19,315 nt of DNA from JBLIOB01 sp047639575 (GTDB lineage Bacteria > Bacteroidota > Bacteroidia > Flavobacteriales_D > Parvicellaceae): contig JBLIOB010000049.1 of assembly GCA_047639575.1 (NCBI GenBank), forward strand, positions 1 through 19,315, in the 5' to 3' direction. The position numbers and the translations under genes are program-made. Under the pieces are notes generated by a model that did not search any database, had not been told where the DNA came from, and worked only from the letters and a program-made list of their open reading frames with translations. Below, piece after piece: positions 8,102 to 15,664 of the stretch; positions within the stretch are counted from its first letter, which is position 1; each line of letters starts with the position of its first letter.

Positions 8102-8109
8102 TATATTTG
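8102..8109 (+). promoter_or_regulatory. Candidate -7 element for glmM
   Basis: TATATTTG matches TAnnTTTG exactly, 46 nt upstream of the glmM ATG. No TTG lies at the expected -33 distance. The 249-bp gap 7907-8155 therefore seems to hold two divergent promoters and nothing else I can name. Confidence 0.45.
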
Positions 8110-8155
8110 TAACGCCTCTATAAATCGGCACCAATTAATTTAAATTATTTAGTAA

Positions 8156-9541
8156 ATGACCTTAATCAAATCAATTTCAGGAATCAGAGGAACGATAGGC
8201 GGAAGAGTAGGAGATGGACTAACTCCATTGGACGCTGTTAGATTCACCGCGGCATATGGAGCTTGGCTTAAAACTCAATCTTCTAATGCTAAACTAAAAG
8301 TAGTTGTTGGTAGAGATGCTCGAATTTCAGGTGAGATGGTTCGGAATTTAGTAATCGGAACTTTACAAGGATTAGGGATTGATGTTATTGATCTTGGGTT
8401 ATCTACAACCCCAACAGTTGAAGTTGCGGTTCCTATGGAGAATGCAGATGGTGGAATTATTCTAACTGCAAGTCACAATCCAAAAGAATGGAACGCATTA
8501 AAATTATTGAACGGAATAGGTGAATTTATATCGGCAGAAGACGGAGCTACAGTTCTTGAATTAGCTGCAAACGATGATTTTGATTTCGCGAATGTTGACG
8601 ATTTAGGAAGCGTTACGGAAGACGATACTTATTTACAAAAACACATTGACGCGGTTCTTGCCTTACCAGGGGTGGACGTGGAAGCAATTAAAAATGCAAA
8701 CTTCAAAGTAGCATGTGATTGTGTTAATTCAACCGGTGGAATTTTTATTCCGGCTCTTTTAAGAGCATTAGGAGTGAATCAAATTGAAGAATTATATTGC
8801 GAACCAAACGGTCAATTCCCTCACAACCCTGAACCACTTCCAGAAAACTTAACTGCAATCTCAGAGAAGATTATTGAAACAGGAGCAGACGTTGGAATTG
8901 TTGTTGATCCAGATGTAGATCGTTTAGCAATGGTTTGTGAAGACGGAAGCATGTTCGGAGAGGAGTATACCCTGGTTGCAGTTGCTGATTATATTTTATC
9001 AATGACTCCTGGTAATTCTGTTTCAAATATGTCGTCAACTAGAGCATTAAGAGATATTACTGAAAAACACGGTGGAACCTACACCGCATCTGCCGTTGGA
9101 GAAGTAAACGTAGTGAACCAAATGAAAGCAGTAAACGCTGTAATTGGCGGAGAAGGTAATGGTGGTGTTATCTATCCTGGTCTTCATTATGGAAGAGATG
9201 CCTTAGTTGGAGTCGCTTTTTTCCTATCTCATTTAGCTAAATCAGGAATGACCTGTAGTGAACTAAAAGCTAGCTATCCTCAATATCACATTTCAAAAAA
9301 TAAGATTCAATTAACTCCTGAAATAGATGTAGACAATTTATTGATCAAGATGAAAGAGAAATATGCCCATATGCCGGTAAACGATGTGGATGGCGTGAAA
9401 ATAGAATTTGATTCAGAATGGGTACATCTTAGAAAATCCAATACGGAGCCAATTATCAGAGTGTATTCTGAAAGTTCATCTCTTGAAAACGCTAATAAAC
9501 TAGCGGAAAAGATCAAGGCTGAGATTATGGAGATTATATAA
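8156..9541 (+). CDS. glmM: Phosphoglucosamine mutase (alpha-D-phosphohexomutase family)
   Basis: 461 residues, cytoplasmic. GlmM converts glucosamine-6-phosphate to glucosamine-1-phosphate, feeding UDP-GlcNAc for peptidoglycan and surface glycans. All four phosphohexomutase sites are visible: T104-A-S106-H-N-P109 with the phosphorylated Ser106, the metal loop D251-P-D253-V-D255-R256, the sugar-binding GGEGNGG near residue 337, and the phosphate-binding RKSNTEPIIRVYSE near the C-terminus. The start MTLIKSISGIRGT is the normal family N-terminus. Bacteroidota enzymes of this subgroup are often annotated GlmM, but phosphomannomutase or phosphoglucomutase activity cannot be excluded from sequence. 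The TAA stop lies inside a perfect hairpin (9537-9559). Confidence 0.93.
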   Translation: MTLIKSISGIRGTIGGRVGDGLTPLDAVRFTAAYGAWLKTQSSNAKLKVVVGRDARISGEMVRNLVIGTLQGLGIDVIDLGLSTTPTVEVAVPMENADGGIILTASHNPKEWNALKLLNGIGEFISAEDGATVLELAANDDFDFANVDDLGSVTEDDTYLQKHIDAVLALPGVDVEAIKNANFKVACDCVNSTGGIFIPALLRALGVNQIEELYCEPNGQFPHNPEPLPENLTAISEKIIETGADVGIVVDPDVDRLAMVCEDGSMFGEEYTLVAVADYILSMTPGNSVSNMSSTRALRDITEKHGGTYTASAVGEVNVVNQMKAVNAVIGGEGNGGVIYPGLHYGRDALVGVAFFLSHLAKSGMTCSELKASYPQYHISKNKIQLTPEIDVDNLLIKMKEKYAHMPVNDVDGVKIEFDSEWVHLRKSNTEPIIRVYSESSSLENANKLAEKIKAEIMEII

Positions 9542-9559
9542 AACCCGGAGGGTTTTATA
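9537..9559 (+). terminator. Hairpin overlapping the glmM stop codon
   Basis: TATAAAACCC (9537-9546) pairs perfectly with GGGTTTTATA (9550-9559) around a GGA loop. The glmM TAA (9539-9541) lies in the left arm. There is no long T-run after it, so it may act as an mRNA 3'-end structure rather than a classical terminator. Confidence 0.45.
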
Positions 9560-9590
9560 GGGGAAAGGAGAAAGTTAAAAAAAGAAAGTG

Positions 9591-9604
9591 TCTTTTAGCT
9601 TTCC
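9591..9604 (+). repeat. 14-bp direct repeat, left copy
   Basis: TCTTTTAGCTTTCC, identical to 9951-9964. The two copies bracket the palindrome-containing segment. Confidence 0.7.
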
Positions 9605-9616
9605 CGTATAATGCCT

Positions 9617-9726
9617 GGAGATTTCTCTGTTCGGCAATACTTGCCTCTTTCGAAATGAGCGCTAGACAAAACCGGTTTTGTCTAGCGCTCATTTCGAGCG
9701 ACTGGAACAGGAGCCGAGAAATCTCC
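9617..9726. repeat. 110-bp dyad with a perfect 48-bp palindrome
   Basis: Positions 9650-9673 and 9674-9697 are exact reverse complements with no loop, centred on AACC/GGTT. Outside them, GGAGATTTCTC (9617-9627) pairs with GAGAAATCTCC (9716-9726). The spacers between inner and outer arms (22 and 18 nt) have diverged. The element can be read as two copies of one repeat unit placed head to head. It could form a long hairpin in RNA or a cruciform in DNA. Confidence 0.9.
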
Positions 9727-9771
9727 TCGTTACCTGAAGCAGGCAAGTTCAATTCGAACCGACCAACTGAA

Positions 9772-9943
9772 GGGACAGAAATTGCCTTCGCTTCCCGCCC
9801 TTCGATCTTCATGATTTCATCATTTTGATCTCTTCCCTCAAGGGAGGAAGCAGGAAGGGGAAAGTAATTTGCCCTTGAGGGGAAAACGATCTGCGTTTGC
9901 AGATTGTAGGGGCAGAAATTGCTAAGTAAGGGCAGAAATTGCC
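9772..9943 (+). repeat. Three copies of a GGGNCAGAAATTGC-type repeat
   Basis: Copies are GGGACAGAAATTGCC (9772-9786), GGGGCAGAAATTGC (9909-9922) and GGGCAGAAATTGCC (9930-9943). The last two are 21 nt apart; the first is about 140 nt upstream. Confidence 0.6.
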
Positions 9944-9950
9944 AAAACCA

Positions 9951-9964
9951 TCTTTTAGCTTTCC
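9951..9964 (+). repeat. 14-bp direct repeat, right copy
   Basis: TCTTTTAGCTTTCC, identical to 9591-9604. It may be a target-site-like duplication or simply a shared intergenic repeat. Confidence 0.7.
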
Positions 9965-10040
9965 ACTTTAACCTTTCAACTTGCCCAGTAATTTTTTAAA
10001 AATTACAAGCACACATACTATATTCTAGGAAAGTTGTCTG

Positions 10041-10048
10041 TATTTTTG
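10041..10048 (+). promoter_or_regulatory. Candidate -7 element for the cysteine desulfurase gene
   Basis: TATTTTTG matches TAnnTTTG exactly, 48 nt before the ATG at 10097. No good TTG -33 element is seen. Confidence 0.4.
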
Positions 10049-10096
10049 TTATAATACAATGGAAGACCGTTTTTCAAAGTCGTAAACACAATTCGA

Positions 10097-11239
10097 ATGA
10101 AAGTTTATTTAGATAACGCAGCTACAACACCAATGGATCCAGAAGTTCTGGAAGCAATGCTTCCTTTTATGAAGGATAACTTTGGGAATCCTTCGTCCAC
10201 ACATTCTTTTGGAAGGACAACAAAAACTGCGATTGAAAAGGCACGGAAAACCATTGCACATCACTTAAATTGTGAAGGAAGCGAATTATGCTTCACTTCT
10301 GGAGGAACAGAAGCTGATAACATGGCTTTAAAATGTGCAGTAAGAGATTTAGGGGTGAAACGGATCATCACTTCTCCAACAGAGCATAAAGCAGTTATAG
10401 AATCAGCTGAGTTGTTAAAAGAAAAATTCGGAGTTGAGTTAGAGTACGTTGAACTCGATAAGGTTGGAAGACCAGTTTTCGAAGATTTGGAAAATCGATT
10501 AAAGAGAGATGTTCCTACTATTGTTTCATTAATGCATGCCAATAATGAGATTGGAACTAAAATCGATTTAACGGCAATCGGTAATCTATGCCGAAAATAC
10601 AACGCGTATTTTCATTCTGATACAGTTCAAACAATGGGTCACTATCCATTTGATTTGAAGGAATTACCTGTTGATTTTGTTACTTGTGCCGGACACAAAT
10701 TTCACGGTCCTAAAGGGATTGGGTTCTTATTCATTCGAAAAGGAATTCGCATCAAATCAATGATTCAAGGTGGAGGTCAGGAACGTCAGATTAGAGGTGG
10801 TACTGAAAATCTTTACGGAATTGTAGGACTGGCCAAAGCGATGGAATTGGCTTATCATGATCTACAAGATCATATTGACCACGTTCAAGGATTAAAGAAC
10901 CATATGAGAAGTGAGCTAAAGGCACATTATCCAGCAATTAACTTTAATGGAGATACTTCTGATGACGGCAGTTTATATACAGTGTTAAACGTTTGTCTTC
11001 CAGAAACGGAGAACAATAAGATGTTCTTGTTTTCTCTTGATTTAAAAGGAATAGCTGCATCAGGCGGAAGTGCTTGTTCTTCAGGAGCAAGTAAAGGATC
11101 TCACGTACTTACCGCGATTGGATCATCAGTTAGTTGTACTTCGGTGCGATTTTCATTTAGCAGATTTACTACCAAAGAAGAAATCGACTATACGCTTGCT
11201 ACGGTGAAAGAATTACTTCCTGTTAATGTAAATGCATGA
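10097..11239 (+). CDS. Cysteine desulfurase (NifS/IscS class, group I)
   Basis: 380 residues, cytoplasmic PLP enzyme. It converts L-cysteine to alanine and leaves persulfide sulfur for Fe-S clusters or thio-cofactors. Visible residues: N-terminal YLDNAATTP, SGGTEADN (68-75), His97 stacking on PLP (TEHKA), N149-N-E-I-G, Asp175 and Gln178, Lys201 as the PLP Schiff-base lysine (GHKFHGPKG), GGTEN at 234-238, and the catalytic Cys327 in GGSACSSGASKGSHVL, the group I loop. Length fits the family. No iscU, iscA, sufB or sufE neighbours are present, so its acceptor is unknown; a role in tRNA thiolation or Fe-S assembly is possible. It overlaps the next gene by 4 nt (ATGA). Confidence 0.95.
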   Translation: MKVYLDNAATTPMDPEVLEAMLPFMKDNFGNPSSTHSFGRTTKTAIEKARKTIAHHLNCEGSELCFTSGGTEADNMALKCAVRDLGVKRIITSPTEHKAVIESAELLKEKFGVELEYVELDKVGRPVFEDLENRLKRDVPTIVSLMHANNEIGTKIDLTAIGNLCRKYNAYFHSDTVQTMGHYPFDLKELPVDFVTCAGHKFHGPKGIGFLFIRKGIRIKSMIQGGGQERQIRGGTENLYGIVGLAKAMELAYHDLQDHIDHVQGLKNHMRSELKAHYPAINFNGDTSDDGSLYTVLNVCLPETENNKMFLFSLDLKGIAASGGSACSSGASKGSHVLTAIGSSVSCTSVRFSFSRFTTKEEIDYTLATVKELLPVNVNA

Positions 11240-12003
11240 AACTAACTTTCCTCGGTACTGGTACATCTCAAGGAATTCCGGTTATTGGATGTAAATGTGA
11301 GGTATGTACTTCTGAGGACTCTAAAGACAAGCGATTAAGAACTTCTGCAATGGTAGAAGTAAATGGTACTCGCATTGTATTTGATGCTGGACCAGATTTC
11401 CGACAGCAAATGCTTCGAACAGAAGTGGATCAACTTGATGCTGTTGTTTTTACCCATGAACATAAAGACCATGTAGCAGGACTAGATGATGTGAGACCTT
11501 TTAATTACATGACCAAGAAGGATTTTCAAATCTATTGTACCGAGAGAGTATTCGAGACATTGAAAAGAGAATACCGATATGTCTTCGATGACAGCTTTAC
11601 TTATCCTGGAATTCCGAAAGTGAATCCAAACTTCATTACTAATGCAGCTTTTGAAGTTAAGGGAGTTGAATTGATGCCAATACAAGTGTGGCATCACAAA
11701 ATGCCCGTTTTTGGTTACCGAATAGGGGATATGGCGTATATCACCGATGCGAATCGTATTGACGAGGAGGAGAAACAGAAACTCCAAGGATTGAAAGTGC
11801 TCGTGCTAAATGCACTCCGAATTACAGAACATATTTCTCATTTTTCTTTGGAGCAGGCACTTGCATTAGCCAAAGAATTAAAGGCCGAACAGGTCTTTTT
11901 TACCCACGCATCTCATTTATTAGGCAAACATGAAGAAATTTCAACAGAACTGCCTGAAAATGTGAAACTTGCTTTCGATGGTTTGACGGTTGAAATCCGT
12001 TAA
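11236..12003 (+). CDS. MBL-fold metal-dependent hydrolase (PhnP-like)
   Basis: 255 residues, cytoplasmic. The metallo-beta-lactamase-fold signature T73-H74-E-H76-K-D78-H79 binds two metal ions. Further probable ligands are His in VWHHKMP, Asp in YITDANRI and His in the C-terminal FTHASH. The N-terminus LGTGTSQGIPVIGC with C19-K-C21-E-V-C24 matches the structural-zinc cysteines of PhnP-type phosphodiesterases, so a cyclic or nucleotidic phosphodiester substrate is likely. There are no phn genes nearby, so a phosphonate role is not supported. Translation is probably coupled to the cysteine desulfurase through the ATGA overlap. The gap after it (12004-12105) has no clear promoter. Confidence 0.92.
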   Translation: MKLTFLGTGTSQGIPVIGCKCEVCTSEDSKDKRLRTSAMVEVNGTRIVFDAGPDFRQQMLRTEVDQLDAVVFTHEHKDHVAGLDDVRPFNYMTKKDFQIYCTERVFETLKREYRYVFDDSFTYPGIPKVNPNFITNAAFEVKGVELMPIQVWHHKMPVFGYRIGDMAYITDANRIDEEEKQKLQGLKVLVLNALRITEHISHFSLEQALALAKELKAEQVFFTHASHLLGKHEEISTELPENVKLAFDGLTVEIR

Positions 12004-12105
12004 TGTCAGTAATTACGCCTTTCCTCCATTCATTCTTACCTGATTTTGCATAACTCGTTATTTATGGCAATCTTTAGAGGGCAATAACTAACCAATCAAG
12101 TAAAC

Positions 12106-15100
12106 ATGAAAAAACTTTTAATGATCCTCGTTTTAGGAGCGAGTAGTCTAAGTTTTATAGCACAAAGTGATGTTTCCAGTCAAGATAATAGGCTGAACGT
12201 AACGTTCGCGAACAATAAGCGCGTGCTAGATAAAACGTATCAAAACGAATTAATGAATACCCCCGCTTGGCAAAACTTTAAGCAAGCCAATGGTGAGTGG
12301 TATGTATGGTTCAATGAGGAAAATGCGAAACCGCATAGAGCTTTCGGTAAGCCGATTCCATCTGCAGGTGCAACTCCAGGTGATAAAGCAATGAACTTTA
12401 TTACATCTAAACTAGGAGATTTCAATATCCCAGTTGGTGATCTTGTGTTACAACAAGTGAACTCTAATAAGAAGATGACTTATGTTAATTATTATCAGAC
12501 CTATAATGGCGTTAGGGTTTTGTATAGTAATCTTGCGGTTCGATTAAGCACTGCAGGTGACGTAATTATGTGGGGAGCAGATGTGTTTAATGACATTGAC
12601 GTTACGATGACTCCAAATTTAGATGAGACAGCAGCAGGTACTTTTGCTACTTCTGGAATTACAACTCCGATTGAAAGTATCGTTGTAAAACCAGGAATGG
12701 TAGTTCTACCGATGCCAGATCAAGTGCACGTTAAGAAAAACATATACCGATTAGCTTATGAAGTAAATGTAATGACCACTGAAACGAATGGAGTTCCATC
12801 TAACTGGTACACATTAGTTGACGCAAACACTGGTCAGATATACTTAAGACACAACCTAGTGTCTACTTGTGGTGGAAATCACAAACACGATGAGTCTTGC
12901 ACGCCTACCGGAAAGGAAGATTTAAAGAATAAAGTTGCAGCTGCCAAAATGAAAGCAGCTAATATCGAAGTAACTGTAGAAGCAAATGTATATATAACAA
13001 ATCCGCAAGATCCATTGACAAATGTTGGACTTCCTAATCTTGATTTAACGATTGGTGGAACTGGCTATACATTGGATGGTTCGGGTTATATATTCTCTGG
13101 AGAAACTGGAACTTCATCTGCAACGATGAACTTAGAAGGAACTTGGTGTCAAGTAGTAAATGATGGTACTTCATCTACTCCTTCTTTCACAATGGCTGTT
13201 AATGATGCAGGGGTAAATGTTCTTTCTTTCGATTCTGATGCGAGTTTAAATGAATTGTGTGCGTACAATAGCGTAAACGTAATTCATGATTATTGCAAGG
13301 TGATCTTACCAACCTTCACAGGAATGGATCAGCAGTTAACAACAAATGTGGATATTGCTCCACATGAGTGTAACGCTTTTTATAACGGTTCTTCAATCAA
13401 TTTCTATGTTGATGATCTTTCAAATTGCCTGAGTTATGCATTAGTTTCAGATGTTGTATATCACGAATACGGACATGGAATCAACAATGAGTTTTACCAA
13501 GACCAAGGATCATTCTTCCAGAATGGTGCAATGGGCGAAGGTTATGCTGATGTCTGGGGATACGCACAGAACGAAGATCCGCTTTTAGGAGATGGAAATA
13601 ATCCAATGGATTTAACGGCTACTATTAGAAGGTATGATATTGACCCTAAAGTTTATCCAAATGATATCGTAGGTGAAGTACATGCTGATGGTGAAATTAT
13701 CGCTGGTGCATGGTGGGATTTATATTTAAATCTTGGAAGTAACATGCCTCAAATGATGGATCTATTTGCAACCGCATATTATGGTCTGCAGTCAACCAAC
13801 CCTAATGGGCAAGAAGGACAAGCATATACTGAAGTATTATTAGATTGTTTATTAGCTGATGATACAGATGCAGATATTACAAATGGAACTCCAAATGATG
13901 CAGCAATTGTAGCAGCATTTAAATTACATGGAATTACATTAATTTCTAATGCTGTTTTAGCACATACTCCAGTTGAGTCTGAGCTTGCAACAACTGGAAT
14001 TGACATTTCTGCAGATTTAACATTAGGTCTTCCGTGGTCTGATTTCTTAGATGATGTAAAATGTATCTATCAAATTAATGATGCAGGACCTTGGGATACT
14101 ATCCCTATGGTGAATACTGCAGGAAGTACTTGGGATGGTCAAATTCCTGGACAGCCAATCGGAACAATCATTGCTTACTATGTAGGAGCTGAAGATGTAA
14201 ATGGAGTATTGTCTGCAGTGCAGCCGATTCAGGCCAATGATTCTGATCCTAATTTACCTTACTACGTTTTAGTAGGATTTGATTTAGAAGGTGAAGAAGA
14301 TGGAGCGGATTTCGTTTCAACTTTTGGTAACTGGAATACAGGCGTAGGTGATGATGGAGCAACAACAGGTTTATGGGAGTTAAACTCTCCTGTTGGAACT
14401 TTCGGAACTCCTGGTGATCCATCTACGATGGTAGCTCCAGATTATCAGCACACTCCAGGCGGGAACTTCTGCTGGGTGACTGGTCAGTCAGGAACTTCTT
14501 CAGAAGGTTTAGGTGTAAATGATGTTGATGCAGGGAAAACGACTATAGAAAGTGACCCTATGGATTTAACAGCTTATGACAATCCAACAATTTCTTATTG
14601 GAGATGGTACACGAACAATCCTCCTTCAGGTGCAAACCCTAATGCGGATTGGTTCCAAGTATATATTTCTAATGATGGTGGTTCTTCTTGGAACTTTGTT
14701 GAAGACACTAAAGTTTCACAAAGAGCTTGGAGAAGAAATGCATTTAGAGTTCAAGACTACACAACCAAAACTAATAACATGATGATGAGGTTTGTTGTTT
14801 CAGATAGCACTCGTCCAGGTTTATATCTAGATGGAGGTTCATTAATTGAATCTGCATTAGATGATATTAGATTGTGGGATAACTCGGCATCTGCAGTAGA
14901 TGAGATCGCAGGATTATCAGGTTATTCTTTATATCCAAACCCAGCTGGTCAAACAGTTAATCTTTCTTTCTTCGCAGAAATCGCGTTAACGGATGTAGAG
15001 ATTGAAGTAGTAAACAACATGGGACAAATTGTACATGAACTAACTATTGCTAAAGCTGAGAATACATTTAGAATGCCTTTAGATGTATCTAATTGGGCGG

Positions 15101-15171
15101 ATGGATTGTATCATGTTTCTATCAAGTATGATGGAAAAGTCAATTCGAAAGTGCTTTCAATAGTAAAGTAG
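12106..15171 (+). CDS. Secreted M36 (fungalysin-like) metallopeptidase with T9SS sorting domain
   Basis: 1021 residues. A signal peptide (MKKLLMILVLGASSLSFIAQ) is followed by a fungalysin/thermolysin-type propeptide to about residue 250 (YYQTYNGVRVLYSNLAVRLS, WYTLVDANTGQIYLRHNLV). Residues 255-265 form an unusual C-x3-H-x-H-x3-C cluster. The catalytic part has H453-E454-Y-G-H457 and the third zinc ligand E478 in GEGYAD, as in M36 (gluzincin) enzymes. After the peptidase come a small beta domain and a jelly-roll-like module (about 760-930), then the T9SS C-terminal domain from about 940 (LYPNPAGQ...DGLYHVSIKYDGKVNSKVLSIVK). The protein should cross the outer membrane by T9SS and be released or anchored at the surface to degrade proteins. 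It is a single-gene unit ending in a strong terminator. Confidence 0.95.
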   Translation: MKKLLMILVLGASSLSFIAQSDVSSQDNRLNVTFANNKRVLDKTYQNELMNTPAWQNFKQANGEWYVWFNEENAKPHRAFGKPIPSAGATPGDKAMNFITSKLGDFNIPVGDLVLQQVNSNKKMTYVNYYQTYNGVRVLYSNLAVRLSTAGDVIMWGADVFNDIDVTMTPNLDETAAGTFATSGITTPIESIVVKPGMVVLPMPDQVHVKKNIYRLAYEVNVMTTETNGVPSNWYTLVDANTGQIYLRHNLVSTCGGNHKHDESCTPTGKEDLKNKVAAAKMKAANIEVTVEANVYITNPQDPLTNVGLPNLDLTIGGTGYTLDGSGYIFSGETGTSSATMNLEGTWCQVVNDGTSSTPSFTMAVNDAGVNVLSFDSDASLNELCAYNSVNVIHDYCKVILPTFTGMDQQLTTNVDIAPHECNAFYNGSSINFYVDDLSNCLSYALVSDVVYHEYGHGINNEFYQDQGSFFQNGAMGEGYADVWGYAQNEDPLLGDGNNPMDLTATIRRYDIDPKVYPNDIVGEVHADGEIIAGAWWDLYLNLGSNMPQMMDLFATAYYGLQSTNPNGQEGQAYTEVLLDCLLADDTDADITNGTPNDAAIVAAFKLHGITLISNAVLAHTPVESELATTGIDISADLTLGLPWSDFLDDVKCIYQINDAGPWDTIPMVNTAGSTWDGQIPGQPIGTIIAYYVGAEDVNGVLSAVQPIQANDSDPNLPYYVLVGFDLEGEEDGADFVSTFGNWNTGVGDDGATTGLWELNSPVGTFGTPGDPSTMVAPDYQHTPGGNFCWVTGQSGTSSEGLGVNDVDAGKTTIESDPMDLTAYDNPTISYWRWYTNNPPSGANPNADWFQVYISNDGGSSWNFVEDTKVSQRAWRRNAFRVQDYTTKTNNMMMRFVVSDSTRPGLYLDGGSLIESALDDIRLWDNSASAVDEIAGLSGYSLYPNPAGQTVNLSFFAEIALTDVEIEVVNNMGQIVHELTIAKAENTFRMPLDVSNWADGLYHVSIKYDGKVNSKVLSIVK

Positions 15172-15194
15172 CACCAAGACAACTTTAAAAGTTT

Positions 15195-15230
15195 AACCCT
15201 GGTTTCGATCGTTCGGAATCAGGGTTTTTT
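15195..15230 (+). terminator. Rho-independent terminator of the M36 peptidase gene
   Basis: AACCCTGGTTTC (15195-15206) pairs with GGAATCAGGGTT (15215-15226), with two G-U pairs and an 8-nt loop. The T-run starting at 15225 continues as TTTTTTGTTTCTTT. Confidence 0.9.
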
Positions 15231-15243
15231 GTTTCTTTATACT

Positions 15244-15651
15244 ATGAAAATTGCAATTATCAACGGTCCAAACCTAAACATGCTAGGTAAACGGGAGCCA
15301 GATGTCTACGGATCTAAATCATTCGAAGACTATTTGGAAGAATTGAAAGCTAAATTTCCAGCTGTAGAATTTTCATATTACCAGAGTAATGTTGAAGGTG
15401 AACTCATCAATGAGTTACAACAAACACAGGCAAATGGAATTATTATGAATGCTGGTGGTTACACGCATACTTCTGTGGCTATCGGAGATGCCATAGCGGC
15501 CATCTCAGTACCTGTAATTGAAGTTCACATCTCTAATGTTTATGCTCGAGAAGAATATCGTCACGAATCTAAAATGGCTAAAAACTGTAAAGGGGTTATT
15601 GCTGGATTAGGATTAGACGGCTATCGATTAGCAGTTGAAGCTTTTTTATAG
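15244..15651 (+). CDS. aroQ: 3-dehydroquinate dehydratase, type II
   Basis: 135 residues, cytoplasmic and usually a dodecamer. It dehydrates 3-dehydroquinate to 3-dehydroshikimate, the step just before AroE. Motifs: N7-G-P-N-L-N at the start, catalytic Tyr22 in REPDVYG, N69-A-G-G-Y-T-H-T-S at the substrate site, catalytic His95 in EVHISN, and the lid segment YAREEYRHES. A longer frame starts with TTG at 15229, but that lies in the T-run of the preceding terminator. The ATG at 15244 gives the standard MKIAIINGPNLN start. Only 13 nt separate its stop from the convergent glycosyltransferase gene. Confidence 0.97.
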   Translation: MKIAIINGPNLNMLGKREPDVYGSKSFEDYLEELKAKFPAVEFSYYQSNVEGELINELQQTQANGIIMNAGGYTHTSVAIGDAIAAISVPVIEVHISNVYAREEYRHESKMAKNCKGVIAGLGLDGYRLAVEAFL

Positions 15652-15664
15652 ACTACATAGAGAA

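Larger units (their letters stand above)
9542..10096. other. Repeat-rich 555-bp intergenic region without a gene
   Basis: No convincing gene is present. The stretch contains the hairpin after glmM, a 110-bp dyad with a perfect 48-bp palindrome (9617-9726), three copies of a GGGNCAGAAATTGC motif, the inverted pair CCCTCAAGGG (9835-9844) / CCCTTGAGGG (9872-9881), an ATCTGC/GCAGAT hairpin (9889-9904), 14-bp direct repeats (9591-9604, 9951-9964) and an AT-rich 9-bp inverted repeat (9988-10006). It looks like accumulated short intergenic repeats of the REP or MITE kind. A candidate promoter for the next gene is at its right end. Confidence 0.75.

Noticed and set aside
9555..9812. 85-codon open frame on the minus strand
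   Set aside because: It runs through the perfect palindrome and its outer arms; the peptide is a translation of repeat DNA with no family likeness.
9772..9943. CRISPR array
   Set aside because: Only three short copies with uneven spacing (about 123 and 7 nt between copies), no constant spacers and no cas genes.
14576..14782. 68-codon plus-strand frame inside the M36 peptidase gene
   Set aside because: It is an out-of-frame shadow; the peptidase frame continues unbroken with recognisable domains.
15229..15243. Earlier TTG start of aroQ
   Set aside because: It lies in the T-run of the preceding terminator, and MKIAIINGPNLN is the normal family N-terminus.
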